Assembly (NCBI GenBank): GCA_046704385.1
Contig: JBJKSB010000014.1
Location: 1-64,000 of the forward strand
DNA: 64,000 nt
Source: GH45 sp046704385
GTDB taxonomy: Bacteria; Bacteroidota; Bacteroidia; Bacteroidales; SZUA-534
Reading direction: 5' to 3'
Positions 45,646-53,753 of this stretch are shown here, piece by piece. Positions within the stretch are counted from its first letter, which is position 1, and each line of letters begins with the position of its first letter. The position numbers and the translations under genes were made by a program. The notes under the pieces are model-generated. The model saw only the letters and a program-made list of their open reading frames with translations. It was not told the DNA's origin and made no database searches.

Positions 45646-47121
45646 ATGAGACAAACGAACTATTTACTGTTATTAGCCCTAACTATTATTTTTCTGATAC
45701 CCGCTTGTTCCGTAAAAAGTCCTGAAAAAACCGGTACCATGGATGAGAACTGGCTTCGTGTTTCGGGCGACCAGGTGGTTAACCTGAAAGGCGATACAAT
45801 TTGCCTGCGTGGTTTTGGACTGGGCGGAATGCTTCACATGGAGAATTTCATCGATGGATATGCTGCTAACGAAGAGGCTATGCGCGAAGGCTTAAAAGAA
45901 GTACTGGGAGAAAAGAAGTACGATCTTTATTTCGATACTTTCCTTAAAAGTTATTTCACCGAACCCGATGCGGAATATGTGCACAGCCTGGGGTTAAACC
46001 TGATCCGAATTCCTGTTAATTACCGACAATTTGAAGATGATATGAATCCGGGTGTTTATAAACAAGAGGCATTTGATTACCTCGACCGGGTTATCGATTT
46101 CTGCGCCAGGAACCGGATTTATACCATAATTGATTTGCATGCCTTACCGGGATTTCAAAACCAGCACTGGCATAGCGACAATCCAACTCACAAAGCATTA
46201 TTCTGGGTTTACAAGGATTTTCAGGACAGGGCTTTACACTTATGGGAAGCTATAGCTGAACATTATAAAGATCAGCCCTGGGTAGCCGGATACGATTTGA
46301 TTAATGAACCGGCTGATCCCACACGCGAAAAGCTTTTCCCTTATTATAAGCGTTTGCAGGAAGCCATTCGCAAGATAGATTCTAATCATATCCTGTTCCT
46401 TGAAGGCGACCGGTACGCCACCGATTTTAGTAAGTTCACTGAAATATGGGATAACGTAGTTTATACCAATCACGATTATGCCGTTCCCGGATTCATTTTC
46501 GGACAGGATTATCCGGGCTATACCAATGGTCGGTATTTCGACAAGGACACGCTTGAAAAGGATTTTTTGGATAAGAGTCAATTTATGTTTTCGCATCATG
46601 TTCCGCTTTGGGTAGGAGAGTTTGGCCCGGTTTATACGGGTGTTACTGAAAAAGATGAAATGCGTTATCAGGTATTGAAAGATCAACTGGCTTACTACGA
46701 CAAATATAAAGTGAGCTGGTGTATCTGGTTGTATAAAGACATGGGTTTGCAGGCTATTATGCACCAAAAGGACAATACGCCATATATGAAGCTGGTTTCG
46801 GCATTTCTTTCCCGGAAAGATTCTTTGGGAGCTGATGCCTGGGGATCGACCGATAAAAATATCAGGCAGGTAATTCAGCCGATGGAAGAATTAATGGATA
46901 AGGAATTCCCGGATTATGATCCATACCCGGGTGGCAGACACAGAGAGATAGGCCTGCTGGTAAGGCATATTATGATTGCCGAAGCGTTGGTGCCTGAATA
47001 TTGTGCGTTGTTCAAAGATAAGTCTGAAGAAGAAATTAAAGCACTCGCTGAATCGTTTCGTTTTGAGAACTATGTAAAACGCGAGAGGCTTGAAGATATA
47101 CTGACTGGTAAGGAAAAGTAA
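45646..47121 (+). CDS. GH5 family cellulase-like lipoprotein
   Basis: 491 residues. Lipoprotein signal with lipobox IPAC (C21), then a GH5 (subfamily A) TIM barrel. It opens GFGLGGMLHMENFIDGYAAN and continues LGLNLIRIPVNYRQFE and IIDLHALPG. The acid/base E221 is in DLINEPADP, NHDYAVPG follows, and the nucleophile E325 is in LWVGEFGPVY. All catalytic landmarks are intact. The long C-terminal part after about 380 is less typical. Substrate is probably a beta-glucan or related plant polysaccharide; it cannot be set from sequence alone. It is monocistronic, far from the HTCS locus, with no SusC/SusD pair near. Confidence 0.82.
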   Translation: MRQTNYLLLLALTIIFLIPACSVKSPEKTGTMDENWLRVSGDQVVNLKGDTICLRGFGLGGMLHMENFIDGYAANEEAMREGLKEVLGEKKYDLYFDTFLKSYFTEPDAEYVHSLGLNLIRIPVNYRQFEDDMNPGVYKQEAFDYLDRVIDFCARNRIYTIIDLHALPGFQNQHWHSDNPTHKALFWVYKDFQDRALHLWEAIAEHYKDQPWVAGYDLINEPADPTREKLFPYYKRLQEAIRKIDSNHILFLEGDRYATDFSKFTEIWDNVVYTNHDYAVPGFIFGQDYPGYTNGRYFDKDTLEKDFLDKSQFMFSHHVPLWVGEFGPVYTGVTEKDEMRYQVLKDQLAYYDKYKVSWCIWLYKDMGLQAIMHQKDNTPYMKLVSAFLSRKDSLGADAWGSTDKNIRQVIQPMEELMDKEFPDYDPYPGGRHREIGLLVRHIMIAEALVPEYCALFKDKSEEEIKALAESFRFENYVKRERLEDILTGKEK

Positions 47122-47127
47122 TTTGTA

Positions 47128-47260
47128 AGAAGAAGTAAATAGTAAACAGTAAAAAAGTAAAAAGTAAACAGTAAACAGTAAGTTTGGGTTAATTCACCCT
47201 TGTAATCCGGGTTAGGTAGTAGAATAGGTTCGAAAATGATTTTGCGGGTGAATTAATCTC
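47128..47260. repeat. AGTAAACAGTAAA short tandem repeats and an inverted repeat
   Basis: 47135-47182 is built of AGTAAA(C/T)AGTAAAMAGTAAACAGT-type units. It is followed by an 11-bp perfect inverted repeat TTAATTCACCC (47189-47199) / GGGTGAATTAA (47246-47256) with a 46-nt spacer. No gene is here. Confidence 0.6.
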
Positions 47261-47311
47261 AAACGTCAGCATGTTAATTTTTTTAATTTATAACCGGATG
47301 GAATTCGGAAA

Positions 47312-47803
47312 ATGAAACTCATAACCTTAGTATTTTTATTTTTTATTTCGACTTTTCTGTACTCACAGGAACTTAATGTGGGGGGATTTACTGGGACAGG
47401 GAAAGGCATCGTTGCTATTAACTCATTGACCCTGGGTGGAACCCTGGAATACAGGCCGGAAAAAGCATTTTTTGCCATAAATACCTCCCCATTTATACTG
47501 GTTAGTAACAATGAGGCCAATGTGACAATTCCCTTATCTTTAAAATTGATTATTGGGAATAAAATCAGATTATGCCCCACTGCCGGAGGTTTTATCAGGA
47601 CAAACTCAAATTATGGGCTATTGGCCGGACTTGAGGTTGATTATAGGTTAAAAGAAAAACTTTTCCCATTTGTTAAAGGGGAATACGCCGTCGAGTATTA
47701 TAAAGCGACAGCTCCTTCACATTTTGGTCCGTCTTATGAATATTTAAGTTATGAAAAGTCGAAGTGGATAAGTATTGGGTTCAAAGTGAATTTGTTTAAA
47801 TAG
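47312..47803 (+). CDS. Small outer-membrane-barrel-like protein
   Basis: 163 residues with signal peptide (MKLITLVFLFFISTFLYSQ). The mature part consists of alternating amphipathic strands (GGTLEYRPEKAFFAINTSPFILV, YGLLAGLEVDYRLKEKLFPFVKGEYAVEY) and ends KWISIGFKVNLFK with an aromatic near the C-terminus. This is the usual appearance of small beta-barrels or their relatives in this phylum. No family was recognised. Confidence 0.6.
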   Translation: MKLITLVFLFFISTFLYSQELNVGGFTGTGKGIVAINSLTLGGTLEYRPEKAFFAINTSPFILVSNNEANVTIPLSLKLIIGNKIRLCPTAGGFIRTNSNYGLLAGLEVDYRLKEKLFPFVKGEYAVEYYKATAPSHFGPSYEYLSYEKSKWISIGFKVNLFK

Positions 47804-47851
47804 GCCCTTGTGGGCATTTGTCCGATTTATTGTGTGCAACGATTGATTTAA

Positions 47852-48073
47852 TTACCGGAGATAAAGTTGTAAAAGACATACCATATTGGCTAAATTAATT
47901 AAAACACCTGCTTTAACAAATACCGCATCATATGAAATTTTACACCTGAATATTAAGTATCCGGACTTTTCCTTGTAAAAGGCGTGGTTGCCTTGATTTA
48001 TAAATCCTTTTAAGAAGATAATAAACAAATAAGTAATTATATTAGTAATTGTTATATAAACACCTAAATTCAT
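47852..48073 (-). CDS. Possible small membrane protein
   Basis: 73 codons, divergent from the ClC gene, in a 306-bp gap. One clear hydrophobic segment near the N-terminus (VYITITNIITYLFIIFL) and a second near the C-terminus (VLINLANMVCLLQLYL). No family, weak start context, might be fortuitous. Confidence 0.25.
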   Translation of the reverse strand: MNLGVYITITNIITYLFIIFLKGFINQGNHAFYKEKSGYLIFRCKISYDAVFVKAGVLINLANMVCLLQLYLR

Positions 48074-48109
48074 AATTCTGATGATAAAATAAAAAGCGAC
48101 TAATAATTT

Positions 48110-49444
48110 ATGAACCCAAAGAATATTTTTAAAAAATATACCCGGCTAACTGATTTCAATACTAAAAACTTCAGACTGTTGTTTTATGCTCTGTTAATAG
48201 GACTTATAGCAGGATTAGTAGGTGCTTTTTTCAGAATTACATTAAGTCATATCGAAGGTTTCAGAGAAGTTCTTTATAAAGATGCCGGTAGTTCCGGATT
48301 TACAAGCTGGTTGTGGCCCATTTTATTTGCAATTATTGGAATAACCATTGCCTTATTTTTGGTCAAAAAATTTGCTCCTGAAGCTTCAGGAAGTGGAGTT
48401 CAGGAAATTGAGGGAGCCCTGGATGGAATAAGGCCAATGCGCTGGAAAAGAGTAATACCCATTAAATTTTTCGCATCGTTATTTTCACTCGGAAGCGGGT
48501 TGTTATTAGGGCGCGAGGGACCAACCATTCAAGTGGGTGCTAATGTGGGCAATATGGTTAAAGAAACTTTAGGTCAATCAGATATTGAAAATAACCCATT
48601 GGTTTCTGCTGGTGCTGCGGCAGGCCTTGCCAGTGCTTTTAATGCACCGTTTGCAGGAATTATTTTTGTTATTGAAGAGATGCACGGTCATTTCAGGTTT
48701 AATTTTTATTCGGTAGCTGCTATTATGATTGGTGCCGGAGTATCAGACTTTGTGGTTCGGATATTAATAAATGCAGGTCCTGTAATACCCATGACTGTTT
48801 TTCCAAGTCCAAATATATTCGGATTGTGGACATTCATTATATTGGGTTTGTTGTTTAGTATTGTAGGGTATTTTTTTAACAAAATTCTAATCCTTTCCCT
48901 GGATTATTTTCGGTTTTTATCGAAAAGTCCGGTTATTTATACGGGCATTATTGTGGGACTGAGTATTGCATTAATCGGTATTTTTTTTCCTGAAATGATA
49001 GGCGGGGGATACGATACCATAACAAAAGTTCTTGACCAGTCATTCACCCTGACTTTTTTATTGATTCTATTTCTTGTAAGGTTTCTATTGACAATTTTTA
49101 GCTATACAACCGGAGTATCGGGTGGAATTTTCATACCCATGCTAACACTAGGAGTAATTTTAGGAATGTTTTATGGAATTATCATGCAACACTTTTTCCC
49201 GGGTTTGATTTCACACCCGGGTGTTTTTGCTATTGCCGGAATGGCCGGAATATTTGCATCCACAGTTAGAGCCCCTCTGACGGGATTGGTACTTGCTGTT
49301 GAAATAACATCAAACTACGAATTGATATTGCCGTTGATTATTACTACCGTTACCGCATCAGTATTTACAGCCATGTTTGGCAATGAGCCCATTTATGCCA
49401 CCCTGTTGAAACGTACGCTGGAAAATTCAAAAAAGCATTCATGA
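48110..49444 (+). CDS. ClC-type chloride/proton antiporter
   Basis: Inner-membrane protein of 444 residues exchanging chloride for protons, related to E. coli ClcA. Selectivity-filter motifs are intact: GSGVQEIEG (94-102), GREGPTIQ (134-141) with gating glutamate E136, and GGIFIPML in the second half. The internal proton glutamate is represented in FVIEEMHGHF (E189/E190), and the tyrosine of ClcA is matched by NEPIYATLL near the C-terminus. This makes an exchanger more likely than a channel. There is no CBS domain. Ten or more membrane helices are visible. It is monocistronic; after it the acquired restriction-modification module begins. Confidence 0.88.
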   Translation: MNPKNIFKKYTRLTDFNTKNFRLLFYALLIGLIAGLVGAFFRITLSHIEGFREVLYKDAGSSGFTSWLWPILFAIIGITIALFLVKKFAPEASGSGVQEIEGALDGIRPMRWKRVIPIKFFASLFSLGSGLLLGREGPTIQVGANVGNMVKETLGQSDIENNPLVSAGAAAGLASAFNAPFAGIIFVIEEMHGHFRFNFYSVAAIMIGAGVSDFVVRILINAGPVIPMTVFPSPNIFGLWTFIILGLLFSIVGYFFNKILILSLDYFRFLSKSPVIYTGIIVGLSIALIGIFFPEMIGGGYDTITKVLDQSFTLTFLLILFLVRFLLTIFSYTTGVSGGIFIPMLTLGVILGMFYGIIMQHFFPGLISHPGVFAIAGMAGIFASTVRAPLTGLVLAVEITSNYELILPLIITTVTASVFTAMFGNEPIYATLLKRTLENSKKHS

Positions 49445-49632
49445 ATTAAATGCATGAAAGAAATATACTCAGTTTATCATACTGAATTGGGATGGATAAT
49501 GAAGATTGAGCTTTATTTTTAATTGAGTTTTTTTTGCCTTCACTCAAGAAGTTGATAAATAATTTCAAATTAATAACACAATTATGTATTTTTGATGTTT
49601 TAGGGTCAAGTTGAATTTGATAAAACTTAAAA

Positions 49633-49956
49633 ATGACAAGTTTCGGAGATTTTATAAAGCAAGAACGAGAAAAAAGAGGATGGACTCAGACAGATTTAGG
49701 TGCAAAACTTGGTATTAATATGACCAAGATTAGTCGAATTGAAAATAACAAAAACCTCTTTACTCAATCAAAACTGGATAAACTTGCAGATTTGTTTAAT
49801 ACTGATATTGCTGTTATTAAGGAGTTGTTTTTTGGAGACAAATTTGCAAAGGAGGCTTATAAAAATGGTTGTTCTGATAAAACTTTTATAGTAGCGGAAA
49901 CCACTGTTAAATATTTGCAAAATATTAACACTAAACAAGGTAAATTGAATTTGTAG
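49633..49956 (+). CDS. XRE-family regulator, probable control protein of the restriction-modification module
   Basis: 107 residues. HTH_3 fold at about residues 5-60 (FIKQEREKRGWTQTDLGAKLGI..TKISRIENNKNLFTQSKLDKLADLF). The stop at 49956 is 1 bp before the ATG of the restriction-modification enzyme at 49958, so the two are translationally coupled. Such small XRE proteins upstream of restriction-modification genes commonly act as controller (C) proteins that time expression of the enzyme. A typical C-box palindrome was not found in the 190 bp upstream. Confidence 0.7.
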   Translation: MTSFGDFIKQEREKRGWTQTDLGAKLGINMTKISRIENNKNLFTQSKLDKLADLFNTDIAVIKELFFGDKFAKEAYKNGCSDKTFIVAETTVKYLQNINTKQGKLNL

Positions 49957-49957
49957 T

Positions 49958-52423
49958 ATGGCAAAAAATCGAAAAAACGAAGCACAATCAGATATTGAAC
50001 TTTTCAATTATATTGCTTCAAATAAGTCATTTGCTAATAAGTGGACTACAAAAAAATCTGAGAACAATTATGTACAAGAAGTCCTGGATATTTCAAGCAA
50101 GAAAAATTCAGGACAGAGAGGTGAGCCTGATTTATTATATGTAAATGAAGCAAAACGAGTTTTAATATTAATTGAAAACAAAGACTCAATTAAAGACCAT
50201 ATATCAAATAATGAAGATAATCCGATGGGATATGCCGTTGATGGAATTAAGCATTATCTGTCTTTTTTCTTATCCACCAGGTTAGAAAAGCAAAAATCGA
50301 CTCTAAAGGATTTTTTTAAGGATTGGTCGATTATTGGTATTGCAACTTCTGGTGACATTAATGATGAGTATAATCATTTGATAAGTACTTATATTATTTC
50401 AGAAAATGAGATTAAAAGTATTGAAACCAACGAAATTCTGAATGAGGAAGATTATTTAGCGTTTTTTGAAAATATTGATATTGAAAGTATCTCAAAAAAT
50501 GTCTCATTATTATCAAGAGAAATAAATAGAATGCTTCGAACATTGGATTCTCAAAAAAGGCCAATTCTTTTAAGTGCTCTAATGATTTGTCTTTACGATA
50601 GAGATAATGTTATAAATGACTTCAAAAAGAGTTATAGCAATTGGGCAACTCAAACTATAATTATAAACATCCCAAATACAATTCTTGGAATTTTAACTGC
50701 TGAAGGAATTGACAAAGATAAAATCGATGTTCTTATTAATGAATTGGCATTTATTAATACAGACCATGATTTATTACATTCAGATATTTTAAAGGATATT
50801 CTCAAAGAATTGGAAGACAATGTGATTCCATTATTCAATAAAAAAACCAATTATGATATTATTGGTAAATTTTATGAGGAATTTCTTCGTTACGCGGGCG
50901 TAGCAAATGTAAAAAAAGGAATTGTTCTTACTCCAAGCCACATAACTAAACTGTTCACAGAACTTATTGATATTAAAACAAATGATGTGATTTTCGATAG
51001 TTGTTGTGGGACAGGTACATTTTTGATTTCTGGAATGAACAGACTTGTTTCTGAAATTGAAAATTCCAGTATTGCTAACAAACAAGAGAAAATTAAAACC
51101 TTAAAAGAAAACCAATTGATTGGATTTGAAAAGAGTACAACAATGTATTCTTTGGCAATCTCAAATATGCTTTTCAGAGGAGATGGTAAATCTCGAATTT
51201 ATAATATTGATTCATTTTCTGCGTCAGCAAAAAATACAATTGCTTCTATAAAAGCTGAGGGTATAACACCAACAATTGGATTTATAAATCCGCCTTATGG
51301 AGGACGTGATACAAAAGAAAATCCAACAAAAAAGGAAATCCAATTTTTGGAAAGTCTATTAGATAATGTCAGTAGATATGGAATAATAATTGCGCCACTA
51401 TCAACTTTTTTCAAAGAAGATATAATTAGAAGAAGAATTTTATCAAAGCATACCTTAAAATATGTTATTAATACACCAGGCGAATTATTTCAACCAAATG
51501 CTTCAACACATACCGCAATAGCTGTTTTTGAAACAAATTCTCCGCATAATAACAAAGAAGTTGTTTTTTATAATCTTGATGATGATGGATTCATTTTATC
51601 TAAAAATAGAGGCAGAACAGATGTTTTAAATAAATGGAACCCAATTAAACAGGATTTTTTCAAGAAATTAAAGAATCCTGTAAAGTACCAAGACAATTAC
51701 AACCTATTACAGACTAGAATCTCTTCGAAAGATGAATGGATAATTCAAGCTCATTCAAAAACTGATTATTCACATATTACCAGAAACTCCTTTATTATAA
51801 GTATTAAGAAACATTTGCTCTTTTCGTTAAAACTAAAATTTGACCTCTTAAATAAAGAAATAGATGAAATTTCATTACTTGAAATTTTAGGTGATAGTAT
51901 TAACAAAGACCCTGTTTCGGAAAAACCTGATGGAGTATTGGATATTTCCAAATGGAAAGAATTTAACTTTCCTGATGTTTTTAAATTTACCAGAGGAAAA
52001 CGTCTTACTACGCTTGACCAGATTTCTGGTGATATAGCATATATTTCTTCTACAAAGGAAAATAATGGTATTGACAATTATATAACACCACCAGAAAAAA
52101 TGACAGTGTATAATAATTGTTTGACACTTAATAATAGTGGTAGCGTAGGTTATGTCTTTTATCACACATATGACTTTGTGATTTCAGACCATTGTACAGT
52201 GATTTACCCAAAGGATAAGAAAATTGTTTTAAATCATTATATCGCCACTTTTTTAAAGCCAATTATAGAATCAGTAAAACCAAAATACAATTTTGCAAGA
52301 GAAATAAGTGACTCAAGGTTGGAGAAAGAAAAAATCTCTCTGCCAGCTGATTTAAAAGGAAATCCTGATTGGCAATATATGGAAGATTATATAAAAACTT
52401 TGCCTTATTCATCTTCACTATAA
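49958..52423 (+). CDS. Single-chain type IIG-like restriction-modification enzyme
   Basis: 821 residues combining three functions. An N-terminal PD-(D/E)XK nuclease is suggested by E56-P57-D58 in GEPDLLYV and E73-N74-K75 in LILIENKD. A gamma-class N6-adenine methylase covers about 300-560, with TPSHIT (325-330), motif I FDSCCGTGTF (346-355) and motif IV NPPY (444-447). A C-terminal HsdS-like target-recognition domain covers about 650-821 (WKEFNFPDVFKFTRGKRLTT, ..NCLTLNNSGSVGYVFYHTYDFVISDHC..). Only one recognition half is present, so a short or asymmetric target is likely. Lower GC than its surroundings and the severed kinase gene downstream suggest acquisition by transfer. Defence against foreign DNA is the expected role. 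Confidence 0.8.
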   Translation: MAKNRKNEAQSDIELFNYIASNKSFANKWTTKKSENNYVQEVLDISSKKNSGQRGEPDLLYVNEAKRVLILIENKDSIKDHISNNEDNPMGYAVDGIKHYLSFFLSTRLEKQKSTLKDFFKDWSIIGIATSGDINDEYNHLISTYIISENEIKSIETNEILNEEDYLAFFENIDIESISKNVSLLSREINRMLRTLDSQKRPILLSALMICLYDRDNVINDFKKSYSNWATQTIIINIPNTILGILTAEGIDKDKIDVLINELAFINTDHDLLHSDILKDILKELEDNVIPLFNKKTNYDIIGKFYEEFLRYAGVANVKKGIVLTPSHITKLFTELIDIKTNDVIFDSCCGTGTFLISGMNRLVSEIENSSIANKQEKIKTLKENQLIGFEKSTTMYSLAISNMLFRGDGKSRIYNIDSFSASAKNTIASIKAEGITPTIGFINPPYGGRDTKENPTKKEIQFLESLLDNVSRYGIIIAPLSTFFKEDIIRRRILSKHTLKYVINTPGELFQPNASTHTAIAVFETNSPHNNKEVVFYNLDDDGFILSKNRGRTDVLNKWNPIKQDFFKKLKNPVKYQDNYNLLQTRISSKDEWIIQAHSKTDYSHITRNSFIISIKKHLLFSLKLKFDLLNKEIDEISLLEILGDSINKDPVSEKPDGVLDISKWKEFNFPDVFKFTRGKRLTTLDQISGDIAYISSTKENNGIDNYITPPEKMTVYNNCLTLNNSGSVGYVFYHTYDFVISDHCTVIYPKDKKIVLNHYIATFLKPIIESVKPKYNFAREISDSRLEKEKISLPADLKGNPDWQYMEDYIKTLPYSSSL

Positions 52424-52572
52424 AGTGCCGACCTTTCGCTCAAACACATTGCCAAGTCGCTCAAAAGAGCCAGCGCACAGTCCTAAACTTGTCAAAGAGT
52501 ATGGCTGCCCCAACACATGGAGAAAGAGCAAATAATACGGCACGAAAACACAACAAACAGCAAAACGAATAA
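52424..52572. other. Spacer of unlike composition at the right end of the RM module
   Basis: About 150 bp, clearly richer in G+C than the gene before it (AGTGCCGACC..GCTCAAAAGAGCCAGCGCAC..GCTGCCCCAACACATGG). No gene was recognised. It lies exactly between the RM stop and the truncated histidine kinase remnant, so it probably belongs to the acquired segment. Confidence 0.4.
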
Positions 52573-52722
52573 CTGGGAGAACAACTATGTTTTAAAGATT
52601 TTATTGAAAAAAACGGTGGCAGCATATCAATAACCAGTAAAATAAATGAAGGTTCAACGTTTGAGATAAAACTTCCCAAAGCTGAAGCTCAAAATAAAGC
52701 ACACCAGATGGAATTTAATTAA
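52573..52722 (+). pseudogene. 3' remnant of a sensor histidine kinase
   Basis: A frame directly following a TAA (52570-52572) reads LGEQLCFKDFIEKNGGSISI, then TSKINEGSTFEIKLP, and ends at TAA 52720-52722. This is the G2/C-terminal portion of HATPase_c (GLGLxLCKxFIEKNGGxIxVxSxxGxGSTFxFxLP), as can be compared with the intact kinase at 36860-38161. No start codon or upstream kinase domains are present. The rest of the gene was probably lost when the RM module was inserted. Confidence 0.7.
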
Positions 52723-52899
52723 AAGAATTCTAACAACTTATGATTATATTTCAAAAAAAGTTTATTAAAAACTGTCGGGAAATTTGTAAATTTATAGGGT
52801 CCATGTTGCTCAAAAACAGACAGATTAATGAAGAAATTTCATTCGAAATCCCGGGTTTTCTGTCAATTATACACCTGCACACAATCATTAGGAGGTTAT

Positions 52900-53607
52900 G
52901 TGACAAGGCTTTATCAACGGAAGAATAGTTGTAAAAGTATTTTGCCAATCATGATCCTGATGATATTAAACTTTAACACGTATTCGCAAGTTTTTTTGCC
53001 ACCCTATCAACCTGCCCTGGGTTACCCTAAGGGTTTTGTGATTTTGAAGGATAGCACCAGAATTGAAGGCTCATTCAGACTAATAAACAATTCAAAAAAC
53101 ATTAAGAGTTGTACCCTCAAAGATACCAATGACCAAAAGTATACTTTTAAGACACCGCAGATTGATAAAGTGTATATTTCGTTGGGTGTATTTGATAAGC
53201 TGTGCTCGTACAGTGACTTTACACTGAGTTTCAGTGATATTTATCAGCTTAATTTAAAAGAGTTGATGAATCCGGTGTATTTTATCTGGGAAAATGTTAA
53301 TTGTGGTGGGAAGGAAAAAGTCATACAATTAGTGAATCCTGGCTTTGACCATCGTATTAAAGTTTTCCGTGATCCAAATGCTATTCAGGAAGGAGGAGAT
53401 CAGTCGAATATTGGCGAAGATATGTCGTATTACATAGTGAAAGCAGGAACAGATGTTGCCCTGAAAGTGAAAAAGAGAAACTACCCGGAACAGTTTATGC
53501 AAATTTTCAGCGATTGTCCTGAACTAATCGAAAGCCTGCAGGGTAATAGTCCTGATTGGGAAGATTTTGCAGCACATGTCTATATTTTCGATCAGTTTCA
53601 AAAATAA
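52900..53607 (+). CDS. Secreted protein of unknown function
   Basis: The frame is open from ATG 52828, but GTG 52900 is preferred: it follows AGGAGG closely and places a signal peptide (SILPIMILMILNFNTYSQ) near the N-terminus; the preceding 24 residues look random. This gives 235 residues. The mature part begins VFLPPYQPALGYPKGFVILKDSTRIEGSFRLI, with beta-rich sequence around KYTFKTPQIDKVYI and YYIVKAGTDVALKVKKRNY. It ends in a helical EQFMQIFSDCPELIESLQGN. This resembles small exported proteins of the phylum, but no family could be named. Confidence 0.6.
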   Translation: MTRLYQRKNSCKSILPIMILMILNFNTYSQVFLPPYQPALGYPKGFVILKDSTRIEGSFRLINNSKNIKSCTLKDTNDQKYTFKTPQIDKVYISLGVFDKLCSYSDFTLSFSDIYQLNLKELMNPVYFIWENVNCGGKEKVIQLVNPGFDHRIKVFRDPNAIQEGGDQSNIGEDMSYYIVKAGTDVALKVKKRNYPEQFMQIFSDCPELIESLQGNSPDWEDFAAHVYIFDQFQK

Positions 53608-53753
53608 AATGAAATCTGGCTGTCTCATAAGTATTAAAATGAATGAAAAGCAACAAAACTACGAAGGTATAATGAAACACAAAAAGCTATATATTAGCAT
53701 TTTACAGATTTATGAATTTTGGTGTTTTTGTTTGAATTTTTATTGAAGATTAA

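Noticed and set aside
47135..47182. CRISPR-like array
   Set aside because: Units are short, contiguous and without unique spacers.
52369..52572. 67-codon open frame across the end of the RM gene
   Set aside because: It starts inside the enzyme gene in another frame and runs through the spacer; its stop merely precedes the kinase remnant.
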